Shown: positions 34,031 through 42,399 of the stretch, in pieces | How positions within the stretch are numbered: the stretch's first letter is position 1 | How the letters are laid out: each line of letters opens with the position of its first letter | Made by a program: the position numbers and the translations under genes | Notes under the pieces: model-generated | Seen by the model: only the letters and a program-made list of their open reading frames with translations | Database searches by the model: none | Told to the model about the DNA's origin: nothing | Origin: Burkholderia cepacia GG4 | Lineage (GTDB): Bacteria > Pseudomonadota > Gammaproteobacteria > Burkholderiales > Burkholderiaceae | Assembly (NCBI RefSeq): GCF_000292915.1 | Contig: NC_018514.1 | Location: 744,001-808,000 of the forward strand | Reading direction: 5' to 3' | Length of the DNA stretch: 64,000 bases

Positions 34031-35683
34031 TTATTGCATGGCCGCCGTGACGGCAGCGCCTGCATCGGCAATCCCGGCACCGGCCGGCAGCGCGGTGCAC
34101 GACGTGCTGGCCGGCAGCGTCGCCGCGCGCGCGCCGCCTTGCAGCTTCTGCTGGATCTGCGCGGGCGTGAGGTTGCCGTTCACCGCCAGCATCAGCCCGA
34201 CGATGCCGGTCACCTGCGGCGTCGCGAAGCTCGTGCCGCTCGCGGGGCCGTACGAATCGGTGCCCGGCGTCGTGGTGCCGCTGTTGGCCGTCGACAGGAT
34301 GTTGACGCCCGGCGCGCTCAGTGCGACGTCGGCGCCGAAGTTGCTGAATGACGCGCGGCGCCCGGTCGCGTCGGTCGCGCCGACGCTGATCACGCCGCGG
34401 CAGTTCGCGGGCTGGTCGAGCGCGGTCGACAGGCCGTCGTTGCCGGCGGCCACGACGACGGTCACGCCTTTCGCGTTCACGTCGTCGATTGCCTGCTGGA
34501 ACGTCGCGCTGCATGCGCCCACGCCGCCCAGGCTCAGGTTGATGATCTTCGCGGGAGTTGGGTTCGTCGGCACGCCGACGACAGGAATGCCGGCCGCCCA
34601 GCGCATCGCGTCGGCGATGTCGCTCGTCACGCCGCCGCACTTGCCGAGCACGCGCACCGGCAGGATCCGGCCGAGCCACGACACGCCGGCGACGCCGATG
34701 CCGTTGTTGGCGGTGGCGCCGATCACGCCCGTCACGCGCGTGCCGTGCCAGCTGCTGCTGCCCGGTTCGCTCGCGCAGTGGTAGAACGGGCCGCTGGCGT
34801 CGTCGAGTTCCTGCTGCGTGACCCAGTCGCCCGGATCGGTTGCGTCGCTGCCGCGCGCCTGCCCGTTGTTGCTCGTGTTGACGTTCGAGATGAAGCTGTA
34901 GCCGGGCAGCAGGTTGCCGACGAGGTCGGGGTGCGGCCGGTAGCCGGTGTCGAGCACCGCCGTGACGACGGTCGGCGAACCCTTGGTCCGCGTCCAGGCG
35001 GGCGGCGCGTTGATGCCGACGCTCGCATCGGACAGATACCACTGCTGGCCATAGGCGGGATCGCTCGGTGTATCGCGGACCCGCATCGGATGATCCGGTT
35101 CCGCGTAGTCGACGTCGGCGTCGGCCGCGAATGCCTGCGCGAGCGCCGCCGCGTCGCCGGACGCGAGGCGCTGGCCGATCGACAGCACGGCCGCGCCGTC
35201 CGACAGGGTCCGCTCGACCTGCACGTTCAGCGGTGCCTGCGACGTCGTCGCGGCTGCATACGCACGTGCGGCGCCGGTCGTCGTCGGTGCCGTCAAGCGC
35301 GCCATCGAGCGCTGGATCACGGCGTCGAGTCGCGTACCGGTGTCGATGGCGGCCATCGCGCGCGCGGTTGTCATCGTCTTCAGTTTGACGATCAGGTGAT
35401 CGACCGGCGGCTCGTCTGGCGCGCTCGTCTGGGCGGCCATCTGCACGGCGGCCTGCTGGGTCGTGCACGCGTTGCTGCCGCCGGTCGCGGGCGGGGTCGT
35501 CGGGTTCGGGGCGGGCGAAGGCGCGGGGGCGGGCGCTGCGTTGGAGGAGGACGGATTGCTGCCGTCGCCGCCACCGCCGCCGCAGCCGGCGAGCGGAAGG
35601 AGCGCGGCGGCGGACAGCATGCCGGCGAGCATGCGCGCATGAGCGGAGCGGGCCAGCGCGAAATTGAAACGTTTGGCTTTCAT
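34031..35683 (-). CDS. Subtilisin-like S8 serine peptidase, lipoprotein
   Basis: 550 residues from the ATG at 35683. The signal MKAKRFNFAL...LLPLAGC ends in a lipobox (Cys34), then a Gly run and a Pro/Ala/Ser-rich linker (41-70) that would span out from the membrane. A prodomain-like region (~95-200) precedes the peptidase domain with the catalytic triad Asp245 (VLDTGYRPHPDL), His313 (WHGTRVTGV) and Ser485 (GTSFATPQVTGIVGL), and oxyanion Asn415 (AAGND). It has cysteines likely to form disulfides. It is probably a surface or periplasmic protease, possibly released by processing. It stands alone with its own terminator. Confidence 0.92.
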   Translation of the reverse strand: MKAKRFNFALARSAHARMLAGMLSAAALLPLAGCGGGGGDGSNPSSSNAAPAPAPSPAPNPTTPPATGGSNACTTQQAAVQMAAQTSAPDEPPVDHLIVKLKTMTTARAMAAIDTGTRLDAVIQRSMARLTAPTTTGAARAYAAATTSQAPLNVQVERTLSDGAAVLSIGQRLASGDAAALAQAFAADADVDYAEPDHPMRVRDTPSDPAYGQQWYLSDASVGINAPPAWTRTKGSPTVVTAVLDTGYRPHPDLVGNLLPGYSFISNVNTSNNGQARGSDATDPGDWVTQQELDDASGPFYHCASEPGSSSWHGTRVTGVIGATANNGIGVAGVSWLGRILPVRVLGKCGGVTSDIADAMRWAAGIPVVGVPTNPTPAKIINLSLGGVGACSATFQQAIDDVNAKGVTVVVAAGNDGLSTALDQPANCRGVISVGATDATGRRASFSNFGADVALSAPGVNILSTANSGTTTPGTDSYGPASGTSFATPQVTGIVGLMLAVNGNLTPAQIQQKLQGGARAATLPASTSCTALPAGAGIADAGAAVTAAMQ

Positions 35684-36105
35684 GGTGAAACTCGATCCTC
35701 GTAGCAAGCCGTCGTGCCGGCGGTGGTGCTGGGTCCCGGAACACCGGACCTGGTCGTTGTTGTCTGACGGTCGCGCCCAGGTTGCTGCGACGCGCCATGC
35801 ACTGGGTAACGGCCGCCCCGGGCGCTTCTTGAGTGCGGTTCACGAGAAAAAGCCGGGTCGTCGCAAACGATTCCGTTGCTGCGTCGCAGCGCGATTGCGG
35901 GTCTGGAACGGACGACCGGGCAGGCGGGACGCTACCGGATGCGGCCGGCCGGGCGCAATGCGTGATGCACGCGCGTTTGCGCGCCACGGAAAATGGCCGC
36001 CTGAGCGCGGCCGTGACGGACGACTGCTTGCGCTTTTCCTGATGCGTCGCGAATTTTGTCGGGCGTACGATCGCGATTCGATCAACGTTTCGTCAGGAGA
36101 AAAGC
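35684..36105. promoter_or_regulatory. Divergent region between the subtilase and gltI genes
   Basis: 422 bp with no convincing gene. On the minus side it holds a GGTCCCGG / CCGGACC imperfect hairpin (35732-35750), which would be in the subtilase leader. On the plus side the final bases supply AGGAG 8 bp before the gltI ATG. No clear promoter hexamers were found. Confidence 0.4.
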
Positions 36106-37002
36106 ATGGATCGCCGCTTCCGTTGGCTGGCCGTCGCGTTGACCTGCGCGCTGGCGGGCAGCGCGCACGCGCAGGCCCTCACCGGCACGCTGAAGAAGAT
36201 CAAGGACACGGGCATCGTGTCGCTCGGTATCCGCGAGTCTTCGGTGCCGTTTTCGTACTCGGACAACCAGCAGAAAAACATCGGCTACTCGCGCGACATC
36301 GCGGCGCGCATCATTGACCAGCTCAGGACGGAACTGAAGGCGCCGAACCTGACGGTGAAGGAAATTCCGATCACGTCGCAGAACCGGATTCCGCTGCTGC
36401 AGAACGGCACGATCGACTTCGAGTGCGGGTCGACGACGAACACGCTGGAGCGGCAGAGGCAGGCTGCGTTCTCGAACAGCATCTTCCTGTACGGGATCCG
36501 CTTCAGCACGCGCAAGGATTCGGGCGTAATGGACTTCGCGGACCTGGCCGGCAAGACGGTCGCGACGACGGCCGGCACGTCGGACGAGCGCCTGCTGCGC
36601 AAGCTCAACGAAGAGAAGGGGATGAACATGACGATCATCAGCGCGAAGGACCACGCCGAAGCGTTCATGAACGTCACGACGGGGCGCGCGGTTGCATTCG
36701 TGATGGACGAGCCGCTGCTGTACGGCGAGATTGCGAAGGACCGCAACCCGGGCGCGTATACGGTGGCAGGCACGCCGCTCGTTCACGAAAACTACGCGTG
36801 CATGATGCGCAAGGACGATCCGGCCTTCAAGCACGTGGTCGACGGCGTGATCGCGAAGATGCAGACGTCGGGCGCGGCCGAGAAGCTCTACGACCAGTGG
36901 TTCATGCAACCGATTCCGCCGAAGGGCGTGAGCCTCAACTATCCGTTGTCGCCGGAGATGAAGCAGCTGTTCAGGAATCCGACGGATCAGGCGCAGTACT
37001 GA
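36106..37002 (+). CDS. Glutamate/aspartate-type ABC transporter substrate-binding protein (orphan)
   Basis: 298 residues. The Sec signal peptide ends at AHA-Q (residue ~23), with no lipobox. The mature part is a family 3 solute-binding protein: LGIRESSVPFSYSDNQQKNIGYSRDIAARII, LTVKEIPITSQNRIPLLQNGTIDFECGSTTNTLERQ, then FADLAGKTVATTAGTSDERLL. The combination IPLLQNGTIDFECGSTTN is typical of GltI-like proteins that bind Glu/Asp. No permease or ATPase genes follow, so it must partner with a transporter elsewhere or act as a stand-alone sensor-type binding protein. A good AGGAG precedes the ATG. Confidence 0.9.
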   Translation: MDRRFRWLAVALTCALAGSAHAQALTGTLKKIKDTGIVSLGIRESSVPFSYSDNQQKNIGYSRDIAARIIDQLRTELKAPNLTVKEIPITSQNRIPLLQNGTIDFECGSTTNTLERQRQAAFSNSIFLYGIRFSTRKDSGVMDFADLAGKTVATTAGTSDERLLRKLNEEKGMNMTIISAKDHAEAFMNVTTGRAVAFVMDEPLLYGEIAKDRNPGAYTVAGTPLVHENYACMMRKDDPAFKHVVDGVIAKMQTSGAAEKLYDQWFMQPIPPKGVSLNYPLSPEMKQLFRNPTDQAQY

Positions 37003-37436
37003 TCGTATCGTCGTGAGGGCGTGCGGTCCGACACGTTGCGTGTGCGGGCCTGCACGCTCGAATCCCGCCGGCCTCCGGGCCTGCGTCGCGGTGCGCATCC
37101 TGCGGCCGTGAAGGTCGTCCGGCGCGTTCACGCCGGATGCTGAACTCCGTCCTCTGACCCGTGGTCCATCCGGCGTCGCACCTCGCCGGGCATCCGTCAG
37201 GGCCCCGTCTACGCCCGTCCTTTTCCCCTTTGCCTGAACCCGTGCCGCGCGCCGAAGCGCGGTCCGGGTCGCAGGTGTCCGGCTGTGCCGCAATCGGCAT
37301 TTCAACCTCGCCGATTCCATGGGATTCCGGTCGCGCCGTGCAACAACAGGCACAATACGCAATTGGCCGCGCACGGCTGTTCGGGATTCGAACAGGTCGA
37401 CGCGTGTTGCTGCCGTCAGATTCCTTCCCGCTTGTC
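37003..37436. other. 434-bp intergenic region, nothing recognised
   Basis: Open frames here are short or overlap the upstream end of the following MFS gene; none has a convincing start and family. No strong hairpin or operator was found. The region must contain the terminator of the binding-protein gene and the promoter of the MFS gene. Confidence 0.4.
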
Positions 37437-38684
37437 ATGAACGTCTCGCTCACTCCCGCGCGCGAATCGAACTCGCCGCGCTTCCTGCTGTTCCTGATCT
37501 GCCTGTTCGCGTCCGCCGGCCAGCTCGCGATCGACATCTACGTACCCGCGCTGCCCGACATGGCGCGCTCGTTCGCGACCACGCCGCAGGCGATCCAGTC
37601 GAGCGTGTCCGGCTACATGGCCGCGTATGCGCTCGGCCAGCTGATCTTCGGCCCCATCGCCGACGCTTACGGGCGCAAGCGCGTGCTCGCGTTCGGGCTG
37701 GTGATCTACACGATCGGCTGCCTGCTGTCGCTCGGCGCGCCGAACCTGGAGACGTTCGTGCTGGCGCGCTGCCTGCAGGGCTTCGGGATCGCGACCACGA
37801 ACCTGCTCGCGAAGGCGATCATCACCGACTCGTTCTCGGGCCAGGCGCTGATGCATGCCTTTACGTACATGTCGATCGCGTGGGGGCTCGCACCGATCAT
37901 CGCGCCGGTGATCGGCGCGCACCTGCAGGAATGGTTCGGCTGGCGCGCGTGCCTCGTGTTCCTGCTCGTGTACTCGCTGGTGATGTGGGCGCTGTTGTGG
38001 CACTACCGCGAAACCTTGCCGAAGCCGGTCCATCTCGAGCCGCGCACGCTGATGACGAACGCGGGCAAGGTGCTCGCGAGCCCGGTGTTCCAGAGCTGCT
38101 TCCTCGCGCAGGGGCTGTGCTACAGCATCCTGCTGGTGTTCAACATCGTCGGGCCGTTCATGGTGCAGACCACGCTGCACAAGCCGCCGACCTTCTTCGG
38201 CTATCTGGCGCTCGGGATCGGCCTGATGTATTTCCTCGGCGGGCTGTCAAACCGGATTCACGGGCACGGGCTGCCGAGCGCCGAGCAGCGGCTGCGCATC
38301 GGCGCGCGCGTGATGGCGCTGGCGGCGGTCGCGATGCTCGTGCTCGCGCTGACCGTCGGCCTGCGCGTATGGACGCTCGCGACACCGGTGCTCGTGATGG
38401 GTTTCTGCGCGGGCGCGATGTATCCGACGCTGATGGCCAAGGGCAATTCGCTGTTTCCGCATATCGCGGGGCTGACGAGCGCGATCCTCGGGTGTGCGCT
38501 GCTGCTCGTGTCGTCCGCGATGATGGGCGTGGCCGGCTTCGTGTCGGTGCAGGTGCTGACGCCGCTCGCGGCGTTCTTCGTCGTGCTGTCGTTCACCGTC
38601 GTGTGGATGGTGACCAAGCTGCTGCGCTACCTGTCGCAGCAGCAGGCCGCGCGCGTCGCGTGCGGGAGCGGCGAGGCCGCGTAA
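37437..38684 (+). CDS. MFS multidrug transporter, Bcr/CflA family
   Basis: 415 residues from the ATG at 37437; the frame is open upstream but those 92 codons are not membrane-like. Twelve helices are predicted. Family motifs are FASAGQLAIDIYVPALPDMARSFATTPQAIQSSVSGYM (TM1, with the DxYxPALP signature), FGPIADAYGRKRVLAFGLV (motif A, with GRK), and LARCLQGFGIATTNLLAKAIITD (motif B). Bcr/CflA pumps export bicyclomycin, chloramphenicol, sulfonamides or cysteine. The gene stands alone, followed by a GNAT gene 87 bp downstream on the same strand. Confidence 0.9.
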   Translation: MNVSLTPARESNSPRFLLFLICLFASAGQLAIDIYVPALPDMARSFATTPQAIQSSVSGYMAAYALGQLIFGPIADAYGRKRVLAFGLVIYTIGCLLSLGAPNLETFVLARCLQGFGIATTNLLAKAIITDSFSGQALMHAFTYMSIAWGLAPIIAPVIGAHLQEWFGWRACLVFLLVYSLVMWALLWHYRETLPKPVHLEPRTLMTNAGKVLASPVFQSCFLAQGLCYSILLVFNIVGPFMVQTTLHKPPTFFGYLALGIGLMYFLGGLSNRIHGHGLPSAEQRLRIGARVMALAAVAMLVLALTVGLRVWTLATPVLVMGFCAGAMYPTLMAKGNSLFPHIAGLTSAILGCALLLVSSAMMGVAGFVSVQVLTPLAAFFVVLSFTVVWMVTKLLRYLSQQQAARVACGSGEAA

Positions 38685-38771
38685 GCCGTATCGTTCGTCG
38701 CGGACGGCGGCAACGCGGCTGCGCGCGGTTGCTGCCGGCCCGCTCCACCACACGCCGCATTCGACCGAATC

Positions 38772-39293
38772 ATGAGCCTGATCCTGCTGAACCGCGTCGC
38801 CCGAACCGACGCTCCCGACCTGATCACCGCCAACCGCGCGAGCCGCGGCCACCATCTGCCGTGGGTCGACTCGTTCACCGACCAGGCGGGATTCGACCAA
38901 TGGTTCGCCCGCTGCCTGACCGGGCCGAACGTCGGCCTCGTCGCGCGCGAACGCGCGTCCGGAAAGGTCGTCGGCGTGGTGAACCTCAACGAGATCGTCG
39001 GCGGCCCGTTCCAGAGCGCGTATCTCGGCTACTACGGGATGGTGGAGTTCAGCCGGCAAGGGCTGATGACGGAAGCGCTGCGCGCGGCGACCGGCGTCGC
39101 GTTCGGCGAACTCGGGCTGCATCGGCTCGAAGCCAACATCCAGCCTGCCAACCACGCGTCGATCGCGCTGGTTCGGCGGCTCGGTTTCCGGAAAGAGGGT
39201 TTTTCACCGCGCTACCTGCGCATCGACGGCGCATGGCGCGACCACGAACGGTGGGCGCTGCTGGCCGACAGCGAGCCCGAAACGGGCACCTGA
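38772..39293 (+). CDS. GNAT N-acetyltransferase, RimJ/RimL-like
   Basis: 173 residues. The GNAT fold is shown by LVARERASGKVVGVVNLNEIVGGPFQSAYLGYYGMVEFSRQGLMTEALRAA (strand 4 and the pyrophosphate-binding loop, where R/Q-x-x-G/A reads R-Q-G-L) and LGLHRLEANIQPANHASIALVRRLGFRKEG, which is the RimJ/RimL/RimI family signature. It transfers acetyl from acetyl-CoA to an N-terminal amine or a small-molecule amine in the cytoplasm. The downstream gene is on the opposite strand. The substrate is unknown, and it could be a self-protection enzyme linked to the neighbouring pump. Confidence 0.88.
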   Translation: MSLILLNRVARTDAPDLITANRASRGHHLPWVDSFTDQAGFDQWFARCLTGPNVGLVARERASGKVVGVVNLNEIVGGPFQSAYLGYYGMVEFSRQGLMTEALRAATGVAFGELGLHRLEANIQPANHASIALVRRLGFRKEGFSPRYLRIDGAWRDHERWALLADSEPETGT

Positions 39294-39323
39294 CGCCCGA
39301 TCCTGGTCCCGCCGCGGGCTGGC

Positions 39324-40016
39324 TTACAGCGGGTGCGCAGCGCCCGCCTGCGTCAATAGCGTAATCGCGGCCGGATCCGGCATCCCGTTCGAATCGATCG
39401 CGCCAGCCTTGGCCAGCGCGCCGAGATCGCTGTCGACGCCCGCTTGCCCGACCACGAACGACGTCGTGAGGAACGCCGGCGTGGACAACGTGACCGCATA
39501 ACGCTGCTGCAGGTTCGTGACCACCGCCGATTGCGCGGCCTGCACTGTGTTCGGGCTACCCATCACCTGCTGGAAGTGCGCATTGCCCTGGAAATTGCCG
39601 ATCAGCCCGGCCGTGTTCGTGCCGAGCTGCGCGGCAAGATAGACGAGCAGCAGCTCGGTCTCGGGCGTCGTGTTGAAGGTGCCGCCCGCATACGCGAGCG
39701 AATGCAGGCTCGTGCCGCCCGAGGCCACGGTCAGCACGCACGGCAGCACCGCGTTGACCGTCACCCGGTAGTTGCCGCCACCGTCGGTCAGCGTCGTCGC
39801 CGAGCCTTGCACGCAGCTGACCGTCACCGACGCGCTCGCGAGCGCGGTGCCCGTGGCGGCGGTGCCGGACAGTGCGACGGCCTGCGTGTTGTTGTTGTTG
39901 AAGCAGACATCGACGCCGAAACAGGCGTCGCCGTTGCAGGCCGCAAGCGAAGCGAGCGCGGCGACGCAGGCGGCGCCCAGCGCGGGGCGGATGAAGCGCG
40001 GATGGCGAAGGTTCAT
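39324..40016 (-). CDS. Putative lipoprotein with a carboxypeptidase-regulatory-like domain
   Basis: 230 residues from the ATG at 40016, chosen because the signal peptide (ALGAACVAALASLAAC) begins there. The lipobox LAAC gives a lipidated Cys, followed by CFGVDVCFNNNN, a short Cys/Asn-rich linker. Residues ~45-120 (VALSGTAATGTALASASVTVSCVQGSATTLTDGGGNYRVTV) look like a transthyretin/carboxypeptidase-regulatory fold, which often serves as an extracellular domain. The rest is helical. Function is unknown. It follows the PBP1C gene by 135 bp on the same strand and may be in the same transcript. Confidence 0.75.
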   Translation of the reverse strand: MNLRHPRFIRPALGAACVAALASLAACNGDACFGVDVCFNNNNTQAVALSGTAATGTALASASVTVSCVQGSATTLTDGGGNYRVTVNAVLPCVLTVASGGTSLHSLAYAGGTFNTTPETELLLVYLAAQLGTNTAGLIGNFQGNAHFQQVMGSPNTVQAAQSAVVTNLQQRYAVTLSTPAFLTTSFVVGQAGVDSDLGALAKAGAIDSNGMPDPAAITLLTQAGAAHPL

Positions 40017-40151
40017 GGTCGCGGGCGATCGGGAGAAGGGACGCGGCAGGGCAACCGGCGCGCGCCGCAGCAGCGGCACGCTGTTCATATTCTAGGCGTC
40101 CGATCCGGGGATTGCTTGCCTGGTCGTTCGCTGCGGCGCGGCCAGGGCCTG

Positions 40152-42392
40152 CTAGGGCTTGCGGGCGGCCGCCTTCGCGAACGCGCCGCGCACCTCGAAG
40201 CCGATCGCATCCGCGACGTTGCCGTGCGCATCGACGAGTTCGAGCCGGTGCCGGCCCGGCCACGGCATCCAGGCGATGCGGTCGGCATGCCCGATCACCT
40301 TGTCGTCGAGCCGCCATGCGAACCGCGCGGCGTGTCCGGCCGACCGCTCGAACCAGATCCGCTGATTCTTCGGCGGAATGTCCGGATCGATCGCGAAGAT
40401 CGTGCCGTCGGTCGGCGCGCCGATCGTCAGCGGCGCACGCGCGCCGTCCTTGCCCGGCGTGACGGGCGCCGCCAGCCGGATCGTGTCGAGGGCCGTGCCC
40501 GCGATGAACCATTCGTTGCGCGACGGCTCGACCTCGCGCTCGAACGTGATGCGGCGCGTTTCGACGCCGGCCGGCGGCTGCGGCGCGCGGCTCGGCAGGT
40601 CGCGGTGCAGGTAGCCGACGACGGCCGACCACACCGGCGACGCGCCCGTCACCCCCGACACGTCCCACATCGGCGAGCCGTCCGCATTGCCGACCCACAC
40701 GCCGACCGTATAGCGCGACGTGAAACCGACGGTCCAGTTGTCGCGCATGTCCTTGCTCGTGCCGGTCTTGACCGCGGAGAAGAAGCGCGTCGCGAGCGGG
40801 TTGTCGAAGCCGAACGTGCGCACGCGCGCGTTGTTGTCGGAGAGGATGTCGGTGACGACGAAGCTGGCCGCTTCGCTGAACACCCGCGTGCCGTTGTCGG
40901 TGCGTCCCGGTGTCGATGCGCCGGCGGCCGGCGCGGGCGCAGGCACGTCGACGACCTTGCGCGCGACGCCGCCGTTTGCGAGCGCGCGATACGCATTGGC
41001 CAGCGACAGCAGCGTGACGTCCGCGCTGCCGAGCGCGAGGCTGAAGCCGTAGTAGTCGCCTTCCTGCGCGAGCGGCAGGCCCAGCGCGGTCAAGGTGCGC
41101 GCAAAGCGGTGCGGCGTGACGAGCACGAGCGTGCGTACGGCCGGCACGTTCAGCGAGCCGCCGAGCGCGCTGCGCACGCTGACCCAGCCCTTGAAATCCT
41201 TGTCGTAGTTCTGCGGAATGTAGAGGCCGCCGCCGGCGGCGAGGTTGACCGGCGCATCGTCGAGCAGCGACGCGGCGGTCAGCCGTTTCTCGTCGATCGC
41301 CTGCGCATAGAGGAACGGCTTGAGCGTCGAGCCGGCCTGGCGCGGCGCGAGCACGGCATCGACGTCGCGCGCGCTCGACAACGCGCCCGACGAGCCGACC
41401 CACGCGCGAATCTCGCCGCTCGCGTTGTCGATCACGACGACCGCGCCGTCGTTCACGTTGCGCCGATGCGCGGGCGCGTTGAGCTCGGTCAGCGCGCGCG
41501 TCAGCGTGTCGCGTGCGAAGCGCTGCAGCGGCGCGTCGAGCGTCGTGCGCACCTGCGCGCCGGCCGCCGGTCTGACCTCGGCCGCGATGCGCCGAGCGAA
41601 GTGCGGGGCCAGCGCCGCGCCGTCGTCGCGCACGGCGCTGGCGGGGCGTGCGATCACCAGCTGCACGTAGCCGTCGAGCGACGCACACGCCTGCTCGGCG
41701 CGCATGTCGCGCAGGATCCGGCACGCACGCTCGGCAACCTTCGCGGGCGTCGCGTTGGGCCCGCGCACCAGCGCCGCGGCGATCGCGGCCTCGCGTGCAT
41801 CGAGGCCGGACGGCGCCTTGCCGAACAGGACCTGCGACAGCGCGGCGAGCCCGACCGTCTCGCCGCGGAACGGCACGAGATTAAGATAGGCCTCGAGGAT
41901 CTGGTCCTTGCGCCAGCCGCGCTCGAGCAGCAGCGCGTTCATCGCCTGCGTGGCCTTCTGCGGCAGCGAACGTTGCCCCGAGCGGCGCGGCGCATCGCTG
42001 AGCAGCCCGGCGAGCTGCATCGTCATGGTCGACGCGCCGCGCGTGCGCTCGTTCCACAGGTTGCCCCAGGCCGCGCCGGCGATCCCGCGCCAGTCGACGC
42101 CACTGTGTTCGTAGAAGCGCTTGTCCTCCGATACGACGATCGCCTCGCGGAACGCAGGCGACACGTCGGCGAGCGACACCCAGTCGCCGCGTCGTTCGGT
42201 GAGGTCGACACGCGTGCGCTGCAGCGGCGTGCCGTCGCGTGCGAGCAGCACCCAGTCGGAACTGCGCCAGTTGCGGCGCACGTCGTCGTAGCCGGGCAGC
42301 GCGTGCGCGACGAGCGGCGCAGCCAGCACGACGGCGACGAATACGCGGCCGGCGAAACGGGCCGGCCGCGGCAATCCACGATCGATCATCAC
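40152..42392 (-). CDS. pbpC: Penicillin-binding protein 1C (peptidoglycan glycosyltransferase)
   Basis: 746 residues. A signal-anchor (VFVAVVLAAPLVAHAL) is followed by the GT51 glycosyltransferase domain (VVSEDKRFYEHSGVDWRGIAGAAWGN with the catalytic Glu; RGASTMTMQLAGLL; RKDQILEAYLNLVPFRGETVG), a transpeptidase domain with S-T-L-K (QAGSTLKPFLYAQ) and KTGTSKDMRDNW, and the C-terminal BiPBP_C domain (TFERE...GTIFAIDPDIP). PBP1C polymerises glycan strands. It is encoded 7 bp after the alpha-2-macroglobulin gene, the usual pbpC-yfhM pairing. Start MM at 42392/42389. Confidence 0.95.
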   Translation of the reverse strand: MMIDRGLPRPARFAGRVFVAVVLAAPLVAHALPGYDDVRRNWRSSDWVLLARDGTPLQRTRVDLTERRGDWVSLADVSPAFREAIVVSEDKRFYEHSGVDWRGIAGAAWGNLWNERTRGASTMTMQLAGLLSDAPRRSGQRSLPQKATQAMNALLLERGWRKDQILEAYLNLVPFRGETVGLAALSQVLFGKAPSGLDAREAAIAAALVRGPNATPAKVAERACRILRDMRAEQACASLDGYVQLVIARPASAVRDDGAALAPHFARRIAAEVRPAAGAQVRTTLDAPLQRFARDTLTRALTELNAPAHRRNVNDGAVVVIDNASGEIRAWVGSSGALSSARDVDAVLAPRQAGSTLKPFLYAQAIDEKRLTAASLLDDAPVNLAAGGGLYIPQNYDKDFKGWVSVRSALGGSLNVPAVRTLVLVTPHRFARTLTALGLPLAQEGDYYGFSLALGSADVTLLSLANAYRALANGGVARKVVDVPAPAPAAGASTPGRTDNGTRVFSEAASFVVTDILSDNNARVRTFGFDNPLATRFFSAVKTGTSKDMRDNWTVGFTSRYTVGVWVGNADGSPMWDVSGVTGASPVWSAVVGYLHRDLPSRAPQPPAGVETRRITFEREVEPSRNEWFIAGTALDTIRLAAPVTPGKDGARAPLTIGAPTDGTIFAIDPDIPPKNQRIWFERSAGHAARFAWRLDDKVIGHADRIAWMPWPGRHRLELVDAHGNVADAIGFEVRGAFAKAAARKP

Positions 42393-42399
42393 GGTCTCG